DNA of 11,548 nt. It comes from Oscillospiraceae bacterium. GTDB taxonomy: Bacteria; Bacillota; Clostridia; Oscillospirales; Ruminococcaceae. A program made the position numbers and the translations under genes. The DNA is taken from contig JAFLUJ010000076.1 in assembly GCA_022511485.1 (NCBI GenBank), positions 1 to 11,548 of the forward strand, in the 5' to 3' direction. Each line of letters begins with the position of its first letter. The stretch's first letter is position 1. The notes below the pieces were generated by a model, which searched no databases, was not told the DNA's origin, and worked only from the letters and a program-made list of their open reading frames with translations. Below, piece by piece: positions 6,071 to 11,548 of this stretch.

Positions 6071-6883
6071 ATGGACTACACAAAGCAGGGGAAGGACATC
6101 CTTCTTAAAACTCCCGACCTCGATCTTGACGAAACTCTGGACTGCGGTCAGGCTTTCCGCTGGGAGCGCATCGGCAGCGGCGGAGACTGCACATATCATG
6201 GCTATATGCTGAACACTCCCCTTACGGTGATTGCGGAAAAGGACTACTTCCGTTTTTCTGATACTGACGAGGAGACCTTCAAAAATGTGTGGATACCTTA
6301 TTTTGACCTCGAAACGGACTACTCCGAAATAAAGGAACGTCTTTCGGAGGACGCCGCTCTGAAAAAAGCCTGCGCATTTGCGGGAGGGATACGTCTCCTT
6401 AAGCAGGACAGCTGGGAGGCTCTCTGCTCCTTTATAATTTCCCAGAACAACAACATTCCCAGAATAAAGGGGATAATAGGACGTCTCTGCGAAATGTACG
6501 GGGGATTTCCCGACTACACCGACATGAAAGACGTTCAGCCGGAGGATCTTGCTCCCCTGAGAGCGGGTTTCCGGGCAAAGTACATATCCGACTGCGTTCA
6601 GAAGCTTAATGACGGGGTTATCTCCATAGATGAGGTGAAAAAGCTTCCCGTAGACGAGGCAAGGAAAGTCCTTATGACCATAAAGGGAGTAGGTCCCAAG
6701 GTTGCGGACTGTGCCCTGCTGTATGGTATGTACAGGATAGAGTGTGTTCCCATGGATGTATGGATGAAGCGGGTCATGGAGCAGTTCTATCCTGATGGCT
6801 TCCCTGATTTCGTCCTGCCCTATGCGGGGATAGCTCAGCAGTATTTGTTCCACTATATGCGGACAGGCAAGGCTGAGTCTTGA
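6071..6883 (+). CDS. ogg: 8-oxoguanine DNA glycosylase/AP lyase, OGG1 type
   Basis: This 270-residue base-excision repair enzyme removes 8-oxoguanine from DNA and nicks the abasic site. The N-terminal OGG domain carries CGQAFRW (25-31), equivalent to CGQSFRW in human OGG1. SQNNNIPRIKGIIGRLC (124-140) matches the helix that contacts the unpaired base. The helix-hairpin-helix is TIKGVGPKVADCALL (203-217), in which Lys210 is the Schiff-base lysine. VPMDVWMKRV (226-235) supplies the catalytic Asp229. The C-terminal QQYLFHYMR is typical of this family, and the length fits clostridial Ogg enzymes, which lack the eukaryotic extensions. AAGGAG (6055-6060) lies 10 bases before the ATG. A longer open frame on the opposite strand (5954-6946) has no motifs and is a shadow. 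The gene is bracketed by inverted GTCCCCTTG/CAAGGGGAC copies (6027-6035, 6969-6977), whose meaning is unclear. Confidence 0.95.
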   Translation: MDYTKQGKDILLKTPDLDLDETLDCGQAFRWERIGSGGDCTYHGYMLNTPLTVIAEKDYFRFSDTDEETFKNVWIPYFDLETDYSEIKERLSEDAALKKACAFAGGIRLLKQDSWEALCSFIISQNNNIPRIKGIIGRLCEMYGGFPDYTDMKDVQPEDLAPLRAGFRAKYISDCVQKLNDGVISIDEVKKLPVDEARKVLMTIKGVGPKVADCALLYGMYRIECVPMDVWMKRVMEQFYPDGFPDFVLPYAGIAQQYLFHYMRTGKAES

Positions 6884-6906
6884 CCAATGTTTACTCATAA
6901 AATTTG

Positions 6907-6975
6907 CCGATGTTTTCACGCAGTGAAAACTCGGAAACAAAAGCAATGCGTTTGTTTTGCCCCCATATCAAGGGG
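6907..6975. repeat. Cluster of three consecutive hairpins between ogg and the RPGMYLG gene
   Basis: Stem 1 pairs 6907-6919 with 6923-6934: 12 bp with one bulged T and a GCA loop. Stem 2 starts at once, pairing AAACAAA (6935-6941) with TTTGTTT (6951-6957), then an A-G mismatch and two more pairs. Stem 3 sets CCCC (6961-6964) against GGGG (6972-6975). The end CAAGGGGAC (6969-6977) is shared, inverted, with the repeat before ogg. AAATTTGCCGA at 6900-6910 also occurs at 4817-4827. No clear T tail follows on the + strand, though stem 2 ends in TTTGTTTT. It may be an intergenic repeat element or an mRNA-stabilising structure. Confidence 0.6.
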
Positions 6976-6994
6976 ACGGTGAGGAGAAGCTTCT

Positions 6995-7420
6995 ATGGAA
7001 AAAGAGATCAAAGATATTACCGAATACGAAAGATGGCTTCTGGCATCTCTTAAAAAACGTCCCGGGATGTATCTTGGAAAAACAAGCCTGACGAATTTTG
7101 TAAACTGGTCAAATGGATACGGAATAGCTATGAGCATTACAAATAATGATCCGGAGCACAACATCCTTCCGGACGGACTTCACGACTATGCGGCTATGAA
7201 ATATCTTGGACATACTGAAACGTCATATGGCTGGTTTTCGCTGATCCTTCAAAAAGAACCGGATGAGGAAAAAGCCTTTTACATATTTTTTGAAATGCTT
7301 GACGAATATCTTGTAAGTCTCGGTTATGAACCGATCCCAGAGTGGGAGGATATAAAAGATAAATTAAGTGATTATCATCAGAAAAACATTGCTCAGAAAA
7401 GAGGAGATAACAATGCGTGA
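6995..7420 (+). CDS. Conserved-looking hypothetical protein with RPGMYLG motif
   Basis: I do not recognise a function for this 141-residue, soluble, acidic protein. Residues 11-31 (ending KKRPGMYLGKT) look like a conserved motif that I recall from uncharacterised Firmicute and Bacteroidetes proteins. It only superficially resembles the RPGMYIG loop of GyrB-type ATPases, and the Bergerat ATP-binding motifs are absent. Other stretches that look constrained are FVNWSNGYGIAM (35-46), SYGWFSLIL (77-85) and FFEMLDEYL (98-106). The protein is probably alpha/beta and single-domain, of a size common for immunity-like proteins, but no toxin partner is visible. GAGGAG (6981-6986) lies 8 bases before the ATG. 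The 3' end overlaps the next gene by 8 bases, so the two are probably translationally coupled. Confidence 0.8.
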   Translation: MEKEIKDITEYERWLLASLKKRPGMYLGKTSLTNFVNWSNGYGIAMSITNNDPEHNILPDGLHDYAAMKYLGHTETSYGWFSLILQKEPDEEKAFYIFFEMLDEYLVSLGYEPIPEWEDIKDKLSDYHQKNIAQKRGDNNA

Positions 7421-8105
7421 AAGTATTTTAACGATCCCTATAAGCGAGGTCTTTGAGCCAAAGGAGGGCTGTCCCATCTGCAGAATGAGGGATATGCTTG
7501 AACAGCGCACCGTAGAATACATAATGGGAGCAGCTATGATGGAGCCGGATGTCCGTATCGAAACAAACAGAGCGGGTTTCTGCCACACTCACTTTCAGCA
7601 GATGCTGAAACAGAAGAACCGGCTTTCCCTTGCCCTTATGCTCCAGACACATCTGGAAGAAGTGGACAGACAGCTTTTCTCCCGGAAGAAGCTCTTTGAA
7701 CCAAAGAACGCCAAGAAAGCCAAGCTGTCGGAGATAAACTCCACCTGCTTCGTCTGCGAAAAGGTGGACTGGGGTATGGAGCGTCTTATGCGGACTTTCT
7801 TTGAAATGTACTCTCAGCAGGATTTCCGGAAGCTGCTTTCAGAGCAGGAGTTTATCTGTCTTCCCCACTATGATCTGGTGCAGTCCCTTGCGCCGTCCTA
7901 TCTGAACAAGACCGATCTGGAAAGCTTCAACAAGCTTGTGGGGGAGCTTACCGAAAAATACATAGCCATCCTGTACAAGGACGTTTCCCACTATTGCAGT
8001 ATGTACGACTACCGGAATACCGGCAAGGACGCGGACTGGGGAAACTCAAAGGACAGTATTGAGCGGGCGATAAAGTTTCTTGTTTCACGCAAGACGGAGC
8101 CTTGA
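7413..8105 (+). CDS. DUF6062-like protein with two CxxC/CxxH metal-site modules
   Basis: This 230-residue cytoplasmic protein matches my memory of the DUF6062 family (start MRESILTIPISEVFE, CPIC, GFCHTHF, WG-SKDSIERAI near the end), which has no known function. It holds two repeats of one pattern: C20xxC23 with C57xxH60, and C112xxC115 with C149xxH152. The distance from the second Cys to the next pair is 34 residues in both, pointing to an internal duplication and two zinc-like sites in mostly helical surroundings. Extra His193 and Cys195 lie near the C terminus. ATG 7413 is chosen because GAGGAG (7401-7406) is 6 bases upstream; an in-frame GTG at 7368 would add a non-conserved tail inside the previous gene. 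It overlaps that gene by 8 bases, which suggests a joint role. No terminator with a T tail is seen after it. Confidence 0.82.
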   Translation: MRESILTIPISEVFEPKEGCPICRMRDMLEQRTVEYIMGAAMMEPDVRIETNRAGFCHTHFQQMLKQKNRLSLALMLQTHLEEVDRQLFSRKKLFEPKNAKKAKLSEINSTCFVCEKVDWGMERLMRTFFEMYSQQDFRKLLSEQEFICLPHYDLVQSLAPSYLNKTDLESFNKLVGELTEKYIAILYKDVSHYCSMYDYRNTGKDADWGNSKDSIERAIKFLVSRKTEP

Positions 8106-8149
8106 CACATATCTGCTAAATTCAAAATAATATTTTTATGTTATAAATA

Positions 8150-8178
8150 TTGACATTTGTTTATTGGTATAGTATAAT
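8150..8178 (+). promoter_or_regulatory. Perfect-consensus promoter for the amidohydrolase gene
   Basis: TTGACA (8150-8155) and TATAAT (8173-8178) are spaced by exactly 17 bases, the full housekeeping consensus. The predicted transcription start is near 8185, giving a leader of about 67 AT-rich bases in which I see no clear structure. Confidence 0.9.
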
Positions 8179-8251
8179 ATTTTTAGTAAAAATCTATTAA
8201 ATTTGTATAATTTACACAAAACAATACTGCTTGTATAATACGAGGTAAACC

Positions 8252-9067
8252 ATGTATATTGATTTTCACACTCACGCATTTGCGGACGCTATCGCTGAAA
8301 GAGCTATATCAAAATTGGAGGCTACCCTTATGGCTTCCGGAGTTGACCAGAGCCCTCCGGTGACGAGGGGAACAGTCAGGGAGCTTCTGGAGGGTATGGG
8401 TAAATGGGGAATAGACAAAGCGGTCATTCTCCCTATCGCCACTAAGCCGTCTCAGCAGACAACTATCAATAACTGGGCGGCGGAGGTTCAGGACGGGTGT
8501 GGAGGAAAGATCATCAGCTTCGGGTCTGTGCATCCGGATGCGGAAGACGCTCTTTCTGAGCTTGAACGGATAAAGTCCCTTGGACTTAAAGGAATAAAGC
8601 TCCACCCGGATTATCAGAATGTTTTTGCTGACGACGAGAAGCTTTTCCCCATTTACAGAAAATGTGCAGAGCTGGGTCTGCCGGTGATACTCCATGCGGG
8701 TCTGGACGCTCTGTCCGTGGACTGTATCCACTGTACGCCTTCCATGAGCGCAAGGGTTCTTGACGCTGTCCCGGAGCTTACGCTTATCCTTGCTCATCTT
8801 GGCGGAAATGAGTGCTGGGACGATGTGGAGAAATATCTGGTGGGCAGAAATGTTTATTTTGATACTGCGTTTATTGACGGAAACATTTCCGATGAGCAGG
8901 CGCTGAGGATATTCCGTAACCATGGAGCTGACAAGATCCTGTTTGCTTCGGACTGTCCCTGGCATCCGTCCTCAAGGGAAAAGGCTATGCTGGAAAGACT
9001 GCCTCTTGCCGACGAAGAACGGGAGCTTATCTCCCACAAAAACGCAGAGCGGTTGTTAGGTATATAA
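8252..9067 (+). CDS. Amidohydrolase-2 family metal-dependent hydrolase
   Basis: This 271-residue TIM-barrel protein belongs to the amidohydrolase-related family (Amidohydro_2), whose members are hydrolases or decarboxylases with one catalytic metal. Metal and catalytic residues visible in order are DFHTH (H6, H8) on strand 1, GIKLHPD (K116, H118), ILHAG (H148), LAHLGG (H182) and FASDCPW (Asp234). The C-terminal NAERLLG matches the usual ending of the family. There is no signal peptide. GAGG (8242-8245) lies 6 bases before the ATG. The gene stands alone between a perfect promoter and a hairpin terminator, so expression should be strong and independent of its neighbours. The substrate cannot be inferred, and no related pathway genes are adjacent. 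Confidence 0.9.
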   Translation: MYIDFHTHAFADAIAERAISKLEATLMASGVDQSPPVTRGTVRELLEGMGKWGIDKAVILPIATKPSQQTTINNWAAEVQDGCGGKIISFGSVHPDAEDALSELERIKSLGLKGIKLHPDYQNVFADDEKLFPIYRKCAELGLPVILHAGLDALSVDCIHCTPSMSARVLDAVPELTLILAHLGGNECWDDVEKYLVGRNVYFDTAFIDGNISDEQALRIFRNHGADKILFASDCPWHPSSREKAMLERLPLADEERELISHKNAERLLGI

Positions 9068-9070
9068 TAC

Positions 9071-9106
9071 TTTGTACAATTTTCTTGTTAAATTGTACAA
9101 AATTTT
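9071..9106 (+). terminator. Intrinsic terminator after the amidohydrolase gene
   Basis: TTTGTACAATTT (9071-9082) pairs perfectly with 9090-9101 around a 7-base loop, followed by AATTTTG. The stem is A/T-rich and the T tract short, so strength is moderate. It starts 4 bases after the stop codon. The stem also contains the palindrome TTGTACAA, so an operator role is possible. Confidence 0.7.
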
Positions 9107-9132
9107 GTGTAGGATTTATTTGAATTAACATA

Positions 9133-9161
9133 TTGCTAAAATTATTATAAAATGTTATAAT
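9133..9161 (+). promoter_or_regulatory. Promoter for the type IV pilus genes
   Basis: TTGCTA (9133-9138) and TATAAT (9156-9161) are 17 bases apart, with TGT before the -10 as an extended element. Transcription should begin near 9168, giving a leader of about 95 bases that contains the 17-nt tandem repeats. Confidence 0.82.
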
Positions 9162-9176
9162 ATTTATAGTATCGTG

Positions 9177-9227
9177 GGCGAATTATGCCTGTGGACGAAT
9201 GACGTCTGAGGTTGAATTGCGTCTGAA
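9177..9227 (+). repeat. Three tandem degenerate 17-nt repeats in the pilC leader
   Basis: Units at 9177-9193, 9194-9210 and 9211-9227 align without gaps. All share G, then GAAT at positions 4-7, G at 11 and CTG at 13-15. Units 2 and 3 agree at 12 of 17 positions. In units 1 and 2 the first three bases (GGC, GAC) can pair with GCC or GTC about 7 bases later, and the pairing changes together, as expected for tiny RNA hairpins. They lie between the predicted transcription start and the Shine-Dalgarno at 9247. Confidence 0.6.
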
Positions 9228-9263
9228 GATAATTTTTATCCATATCGGAGGTGTCAAATATTT

Positions 9264-10457
9264 ATGAAGGTCTTTGTCTATACGGCAACCGATGTTCAGG
9301 GCAATACCATAAAAAATGCCAGAATGTCCGCCGAGGATGTAAATGATTTTCTGGAAAAGATCCATGAAAAGGGCCTCTTCTGTTCAAGCTACAAGGAGGC
9401 AAGCTCCAAAAAATCAAATACGCTTCATAAGTTTAAAACAAAAGAGCTGTCCTATAACTGCCGTCAGCTCAGCGCCATGCTTACTTCTGGTCTGACTCTG
9501 GTAAGAGCGCTGGATATTCTCTACAAGGAGCAGGAAAAGGACAGCGCTAAACAGGTTTTCAGAGAGATCTATGAGGAAGTTCAGAAGGGTACTGCTTTTT
9601 CCGATGCTCTGAAAATGCAGCAGGGTGCGTTCCCGGACTTCATGGTATCCATGATCCAGGCAGGTGAGTCCTCCGGTTCGCTGGACGTTATCATCAAACG
9701 TCTTGAGGATTACTACGACAAGCAGAACAAGCTGAACAACAAGATCAAGAGCTCAATGATGTATCCTATTATCCTTGCAGTGCTCTGTCTTGCTATCGTA
9801 ATACTTCTGTTTACATTCATCATGCCTACATTTAAGGATCTTCTTACCGAAAAGGATATGAAGGGTCTTACAGGTGCTTTGTTCGCTATCACAGACAGTC
9901 TTACAGGCTATTGGTACATATATGTAGGCGTTGTTCTGGCTGTAGTTTTTATTGGTTTTTACGCACTTAAAATTCCAGATGTCCGATATAAGTTCGATAA
10001 GCTGATATGTAAAATGCCGAAGGCAGGAAAGCTGGTTGTAAAGGTTTATACCGGTCGTTTCGCAAGAACCCTTTCATCCCTGTATTCCTCCGGTATCCCT
10101 ATGGTTGAGGCTCTGGAGCGTTCTGCTTCCGTTCTCAGCAACAGCTTTATTGAAAAAGCATTCGTCACAGTTATTGATGAGGTAAAGCAGGGTGAACAGC
10201 TCTCGGTTTCAATTCAGAGAACAGGTATTTTTGAGTCCATGTTCTGCTCTATCCTCTTCGTTGGTGAGGAGTCCGGTGCTCTGGATACAATCCTTGAAAA
10301 ATCTGCGACCTTCTATGAGGACGAAGCGGACGAAGCTATCCAGCGTCTTGTTGGTATCATAGAGCCTGTAATGATTATCATTATGGGTGCTGCTATCGGT
10401 ACTGTAATTGCAGGTATCCTTCCTGCTATCTACAACTCCATGGAAAACCTTGCATAA
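9264..10457 (+). CDS. pilC: Type IV pilus inner-membrane platform protein PilC (T2SSF family)
   Basis: This 397-residue polytopic membrane protein is the platform on which PilB/PilT motors drive pilus assembly and retraction; the T2SS GspF subunit is the equivalent. Two T2SSF domains are visible. The first (about 63-188) has LSAMLTSGLTLVRALDIL and GESSGSLD (134-141). The second (about 265-390) has LSSLYSSGIPMVEALE and GEESGALD (334-341). Membrane segments lie near 166-189, 216-237 and 364-389, the usual three. The N-terminal 60 residues (VFVYTATDVQGN, AEDVNDFLEKI) match the cytoplasmic start of PilC proteins. GGAGG (9247-9251) lies 12 bases before the ATG. The gene is probably the first of an operon continuing into pilM. 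No pilin or motor ATPase gene is seen upstream, so pilA/pilB must be elsewhere. The order pilC then pilM suggests pilus rather than general secretion. Confidence 0.93.
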   Translation: MKVFVYTATDVQGNTIKNARMSAEDVNDFLEKIHEKGLFCSSYKEASSKKSNTLHKFKTKELSYNCRQLSAMLTSGLTLVRALDILYKEQEKDSAKQVFREIYEEVQKGTAFSDALKMQQGAFPDFMVSMIQAGESSGSLDVIIKRLEDYYDKQNKLNNKIKSSMMYPIILAVLCLAIVILLFTFIMPTFKDLLTEKDMKGLTGALFAITDSLTGYWYIYVGVVLAVVFIGFYALKIPDVRYKFDKLICKMPKAGKLVVKVYTGRFARTLSSLYSSGIPMVEALERSASVLSNSFIEKAFVTVIDEVKQGEQLSVSIQRTGIFESMFCSILFVGEESGALDTILEKSATFYEDEADEAIQRLVGIIEPVMIIIMGAAIGTVIAGILPAIYNSMENLA

Positions 10458-10471
10458 GGAAGGGTGCAGAA

Positions 10472-10581
10472 GTGGACGCAGCAGAGGCGGCAGAAAAGGA
10501 CAACAGAAAAGTGGGCAAAAAAATAAGTTTATGATCAAGGAAGGTCTGCGGCGTTTCATTGACTTTCCGGCATTCAAATAA
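10472..10581 (+). CDS. Possible mini-gene between pilC and pilM with a frame break at an A7 run
   Basis: Two very small frames fit end to end. A GTG at 10472, 8 bases after an AAGGAAGG ribosome site (10456-10463), reads MDAAEAAEKDNRKVGKKISL and stops at TGA 10532-10534. An ATG at 10531 overlaps that stop (ATGA) and reads MIKEGLRRFIDFPAFK to TAA 10579-10581. The frames meet just after a run of seven A (10517-10523). A one-base slip back, or one extra A, would join them into a single 36-residue charged peptide whose second half begins KKNKFMIKEGLRRF. It is unclear whether this is a real small protein, a frameshifted gene or a spacer. I know no family that matches. Confidence 0.3.
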
Positions 10582-10605
10582 TAAAGAATTTGTGAGGTGA
10601 CGAGT

Positions 10606-11548
10606 ATGCTTTCATTTGATATTACAGACAGACACGTCCGCATTATTCGTGGTACGGAGAATCGTGGCAAGATCAAGGTTGCTGACGCTTCTACCATTGA
10701 TGTAGGCGAGGGTCTGATTGTTAATGGTCACATAAAAGATATACCGAAAATGGCAACGCTCATCAATGATGAGCTCAAAAATAAGAGAATGGCTGATAAG
10801 GAAGCTGTAATCAGTATTTCATCAAACCTTATCATCTTTAAGGAGCTGCATATTCCTAAGGCAAAGGGAACTCAGCTGCTGACAATGGTACAGAACCAGA
10901 TGCAGCACACAATGGGTATAGCAGAGGATTACTCCATCTCATATACTATAGCAGGAGAAGTTGAAGAAGACGGTGTTCAGGCACTTAAGGTACTGGCTAC
11001 TGCTTGTCCTTTCGAGGTTGTTGACTGCTTCAGAAAAGTATTCTCCATGCTTGGCATCATTCTCCGTTCGGTAGTTGTATCCTGCAACTCCATTTCGAGA
11101 ATTATCCTTAACAACCCCAAGTCCAGAGCTAAGATGCCTATGCTGCTGGTTCAGATCGACCCCAACTTTGTAAGCCTTAATCTTTATGAAAACAACCAGC
11201 TTACATTCTCACGTTTTGCTTCCATTGATCCGGAGGACTATGACAATCCCGAGGACTACATATATGAGGCTGTAAATGAGAACGTTTTCAGAATGTTCCA
11301 GTTCCAGAAGTCAAGAAACGGAGACAATCCTATCCAGAACGTTGTGTTCTACGGAGATACCAGTGAGTATATCCGTCTTACAAACGCTCTGGAGCAGATG
11401 GACATCGAAACCAGCATCCTGGGCGTTCCCAATAACATAGGTGGATATGAGAACTTTGAGTTCCAGGCATATGCAAACGCTATCGGTGCTATGTTCCGTT
11501 CCAACAAGGATACAGAGCGTATCAACCTTATCGAGCTTGATGCGGCTA
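10606..11548 (+). CDS. pilM: Type IV pilus assembly ATPase-like protein PilM, 5' part
   Basis: The frame is open from ATG 10606 to the end of the window (314 codons), and the stop lies beyond. PilM is an actin-like cytoplasmic protein that binds the N-terminal tail of PilN and links the pilus motor to the inner-membrane alignment complex. The N terminus (MLSFDITDRHVRIIRG) matches the phosphate-1 loop, and the VVISCN-like stretch and LLVQIDPNFVSLNLYENNQLTFSR (about 180-205) match the second subdomain, with the usual DxG of phosphate-2 replaced by DPN. EAVNENVFRMFQFQKS and the late AYANAIGAMFRS then INLIEL also fit PilM. Most of the expected ~350 residues are present. GAGGTGA (10594-10600) lies 5 bases upstream. 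It follows pilC by 148 bases with no terminator, so cotranscription is likely; pilN is expected next. Confidence 0.87.
   Translation, partial: MLSFDITDRHVRIIRGTENRGKIKVADASTIDVGEGLIVNGHIKDIPKMATLINDELKNKRMADKEAVISISSNLIIFKELHIPKAKGTQLLTMVQNQMQHTMGIAEDYSISYTIAGEVEEDGVQALKVLATACPFEVVDCFRKVFSMLGIILRSVVVSCNSISRIILNNPKSRAKMPMLLVQIDPNFVSLNLYENNQLTFSRFASIDPEDYDNPEDYIYEAVNENVFRMFQFQKSRNGDNPIQNVVFYGDTSEYIRLTNALEQMDIETSILGVPNNIGGYENFEFQAYANAIGAMFRSNKDTERINLIELDAA

Noticed and set aside
5954..6946. A 330-codon open frame on the - strand covering ogg
   Set aside because: It is longer than ogg but has no recognisable domain or good ribosome site, and it overlays a gene with complete OGG1 catalytic motifs. 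It is a shadow of codon bias.
7368..7412. GTG 7368 as start of the DUF6062-like protein
   Set aside because: No ribosome site, deep overlap with the preceding gene, and a non-conserved extension; ATG 7413 has GAGGAG in place.
6995..7420. GyrB/ParE-type ATPase fragment suggested by RPGMYLG
   Set aside because: The Bergerat-fold Asn, DxGxG and GxG motifs are missing, and the protein is complete with its own start and ribosome site.
8309..8965. A 218-codon - strand open frame within the amidohydrolase gene
   Set aside because: Antisense shadow of a gene with intact metal-binding motifs; low-complexity, basic translation.
10209..10697. A 162-codon - strand open frame across the pilC-pilM junction
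   Set aside because: It overlaps the conserved ends of two real genes and has no family resemblance or proper start context.

Overview
The window looks like chromosomal DNA of an anaerobic, fibre-degrading Firmicute of the Ruminococcus type (Oscillospiraceae). This rests on recognition, not a search. The cellobiose phosphorylase is very close in wording to the clostridial/ruminococcal enzymes, a PilC-PilM type IV pilus cluster is present, intergenic DNA is AT-rich, and promoters are housekeeping-type with an extended -10. All supported genes lie on the + strand. I see no tRNA, rRNA, CRISPR array, transposase or prophage gene.

Layout. (1) 1-1785: the 3' part of folC, then a PIN/NYN-like putative nuclease with an AT-hook-like basic linker. 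(2) 1786-4605: a promoter, a roughly 150-nt leader that can fold into a multi-branched RNA, the cellobiose phosphorylase gene, and a textbook terminator. (3) 4606-4998: a gene-free, very AT-rich spacer with repeated short motifs, ending in a promoter. (4) 4999-5970: a calcineurin-like phosphoesterase starting at TTG, with an altered second-metal site, then a small PptA-like tautomerase. (5) 5971-8102: a perfect 16-bp inverted repeat, an OGG1-type 8-oxoguanine DNA glycosylase, a block of hairpins, a small unrecognised protein with an RPGMYLG motif, and an overlapping DUF6062-like protein with two identically spaced CxxC/CxxH modules. (6) 8106-9110: a perfect-consensus promoter, an amidohydrolase-2 family hydrolase and a hairpin terminator. 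(7) 9111-11548: a promoter, a leader with three 17-nt tandem degenerate repeats, pilC, a short gap holding a possible mini-gene with a frame break at an A7 run, and pilM, which runs off the window.

How the genes work together. Cellobiose phosphorylase is a cytoplasmic energy-saving step in cellulose use, and type IV pili are used by ruminococci for surface contact or adhesion, so both fit a cellulolytic lifestyle. FolC (folate), Ogg (oxidised-base repair), the tautomerase, the phosphoesterase and the amidohydrolase are separate housekeeping or accessory functions and do not form one visible pathway. The least explained parts are the structured leader of the phosphorylase gene, the repeat-rich AT spacer, the repeats in the pil leader, the pilC-pilM gap and the inverted repeats around ogg. 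No complete new multi-gene system is evident.
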